The notes under the pieces were generated by a model. That model saw nothing but the letters and a program-made list of their open reading frames with translations, did not search any database and had not been told where the DNA came from. From NCBI GenBank assembly GCA_021785795.1, contig JAJYEK010000092.1, positions 1 through 13,865 on the forward strand: a DNA stretch of 13,865 bases, given 5' to 3'. The translations under genes and the position numbers were made by a program. Origin of the DNA: Pseudomonadota bacterium. Lineage in GTDB: Bacteria > Pseudomonadota > Gammaproteobacteria > Acidiferrobacterales > UBA6901. How positions within the stretch are numbered: the first letter of the stretch is position 1; every line of letters starts with the position of its first letter. Shown here in pieces: positions 13,677-13,865 of the stretch.

Positions 13677-13865
13677 TTACATCTTGTCCTTCGGTTTCAG
13701 CGAGCCGCCTGCAATTTTCTGGCACAGGCCCGCCGGCATGAGTATGAACGCGTTGGGGTCGCGCGCCTTGGCGTCCTGACCGGCGCACGAATGCCCCGGG
13801 GATTGGCAGTCGTTTTTATACGCGGCATTGACTCCAAAACACATCTTCATGCCTGCTGCTACTTC
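13677..13865 (-). CDS. bufA1: DUF2282 bufferin-type precursor peptide, 5'-truncated by window edge
   Basis: C-terminal 62 residues of a DUF2282/BufA1-type ribosomally made precursor. The visible part has four cysteines: [15 protein letters not shown] (C9, C20), GHSCAGQD (C27) and [17 protein letters not shown] (C48), numbered from the window edge, ending KDKM at a TAA. This pattern of CxG, NDC, HSCAG and a C-terminal GGSLKP is the DUF2282 signature. Family members carry an N-terminal signal peptide and are exported to the periplasm, where the modified peptide sequesters copper (as in Caulobacter BufA1) and may bind other metals; the signal peptide here lies off the window. The repeated EGKCG motif of HvfA is absent, so it is the BufA1 subtype. 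Eight bases separate its stop from the MNIO start. Confidence 0.9.
   Translation of the reverse strand, partial: EVAAGMKMCFGVNAAYKNDCQSPGHSCAGQDAKARDPNAFILMPAGLCQKIAGGSLKPKDKM

Noticed and set aside
13669..13788. N-terminal extension of the MNIO maturase frame
   Set aside because: It is the out-of-frame shadow of the DUF2282 precursor gene, which has the matching cysteine signature in its own frame.

Overview
The window looks like chromosomal DNA from a GC-rich gammaproteobacterium. The gene set (lolCD, exbBD, msbA, lpxK, ycaR/Trm112-like, kdsB) is a Gram-negative outer-membrane assembly cluster whose order recalls the Pseudomonas/Xanthomonas type of arrangement. I cannot name genus or species; a Chromatiales-like or sulfur-oxidiser-like lineage is only a guess. 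Coding density is very high, and many neighbouring genes overlap by 4 to 26 nt.

Layout. (1) 1-869: an EamA/DMT-family membrane transporter, cut at its 5' end by the window edge. (2) 886-1590, minus: a YggS/PLPBP-type pyridoxal-phosphate homeostasis protein, divergent from (3) 1710-2177, plus: a DUF721/DciA-like protein. (4) 2364-4291: lolC (or lolF) and lolD, the lipoprotein-releasing ABC transporter, with a hairpin-bearing leader. (5) 4489-10409: a long co-directional envelope operon, exbB, exbD, msbA, a divergent WaaA-like (GT30-like) protein, lpxK, a Trm112/YcaR-like zinc-ribbon protein and kdsB. This set makes CMP-Kdo, phosphorylates the lipid A precursor, flips the lipid A-core, and adds a proton-motive-force-driven ExbB/ExbD pair.

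(6) 10629-11407, plus: an ECF sigma factor overlapping by ATGA with a 56-residue soluble zinc-finger (zf-HC2) putative anti-sigma factor. (7) 11482-13865, minus, pointing tail-to-tail at the sigma pair: a bufferin-type RiPP operon. In transcription order it holds the precursor (DUF2282/BufA1, 5' end outside the window), an MNIO maturase (DUF692/BufB), a partner protein (DUF2063/BufC) and a DoxX-family membrane protein. The precursor piece (13677-13865) is short, runs off the window, and is easily missed; its four cysteines and C-terminal GGSLKPK signature make the assignment firm.

The most interesting parts are the metal-handling RiPP locus with its adjacent ECF/zinc-finger regulator, a possible Cys-containing leader ORF with a perfect AGGAGGT in front of the sigma gene, and the WaaA-like protein with eroded catalytic motifs between msbA and lpxK. 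No rRNA, tRNA, CRISPR array, insertion sequence or phage gene was seen.
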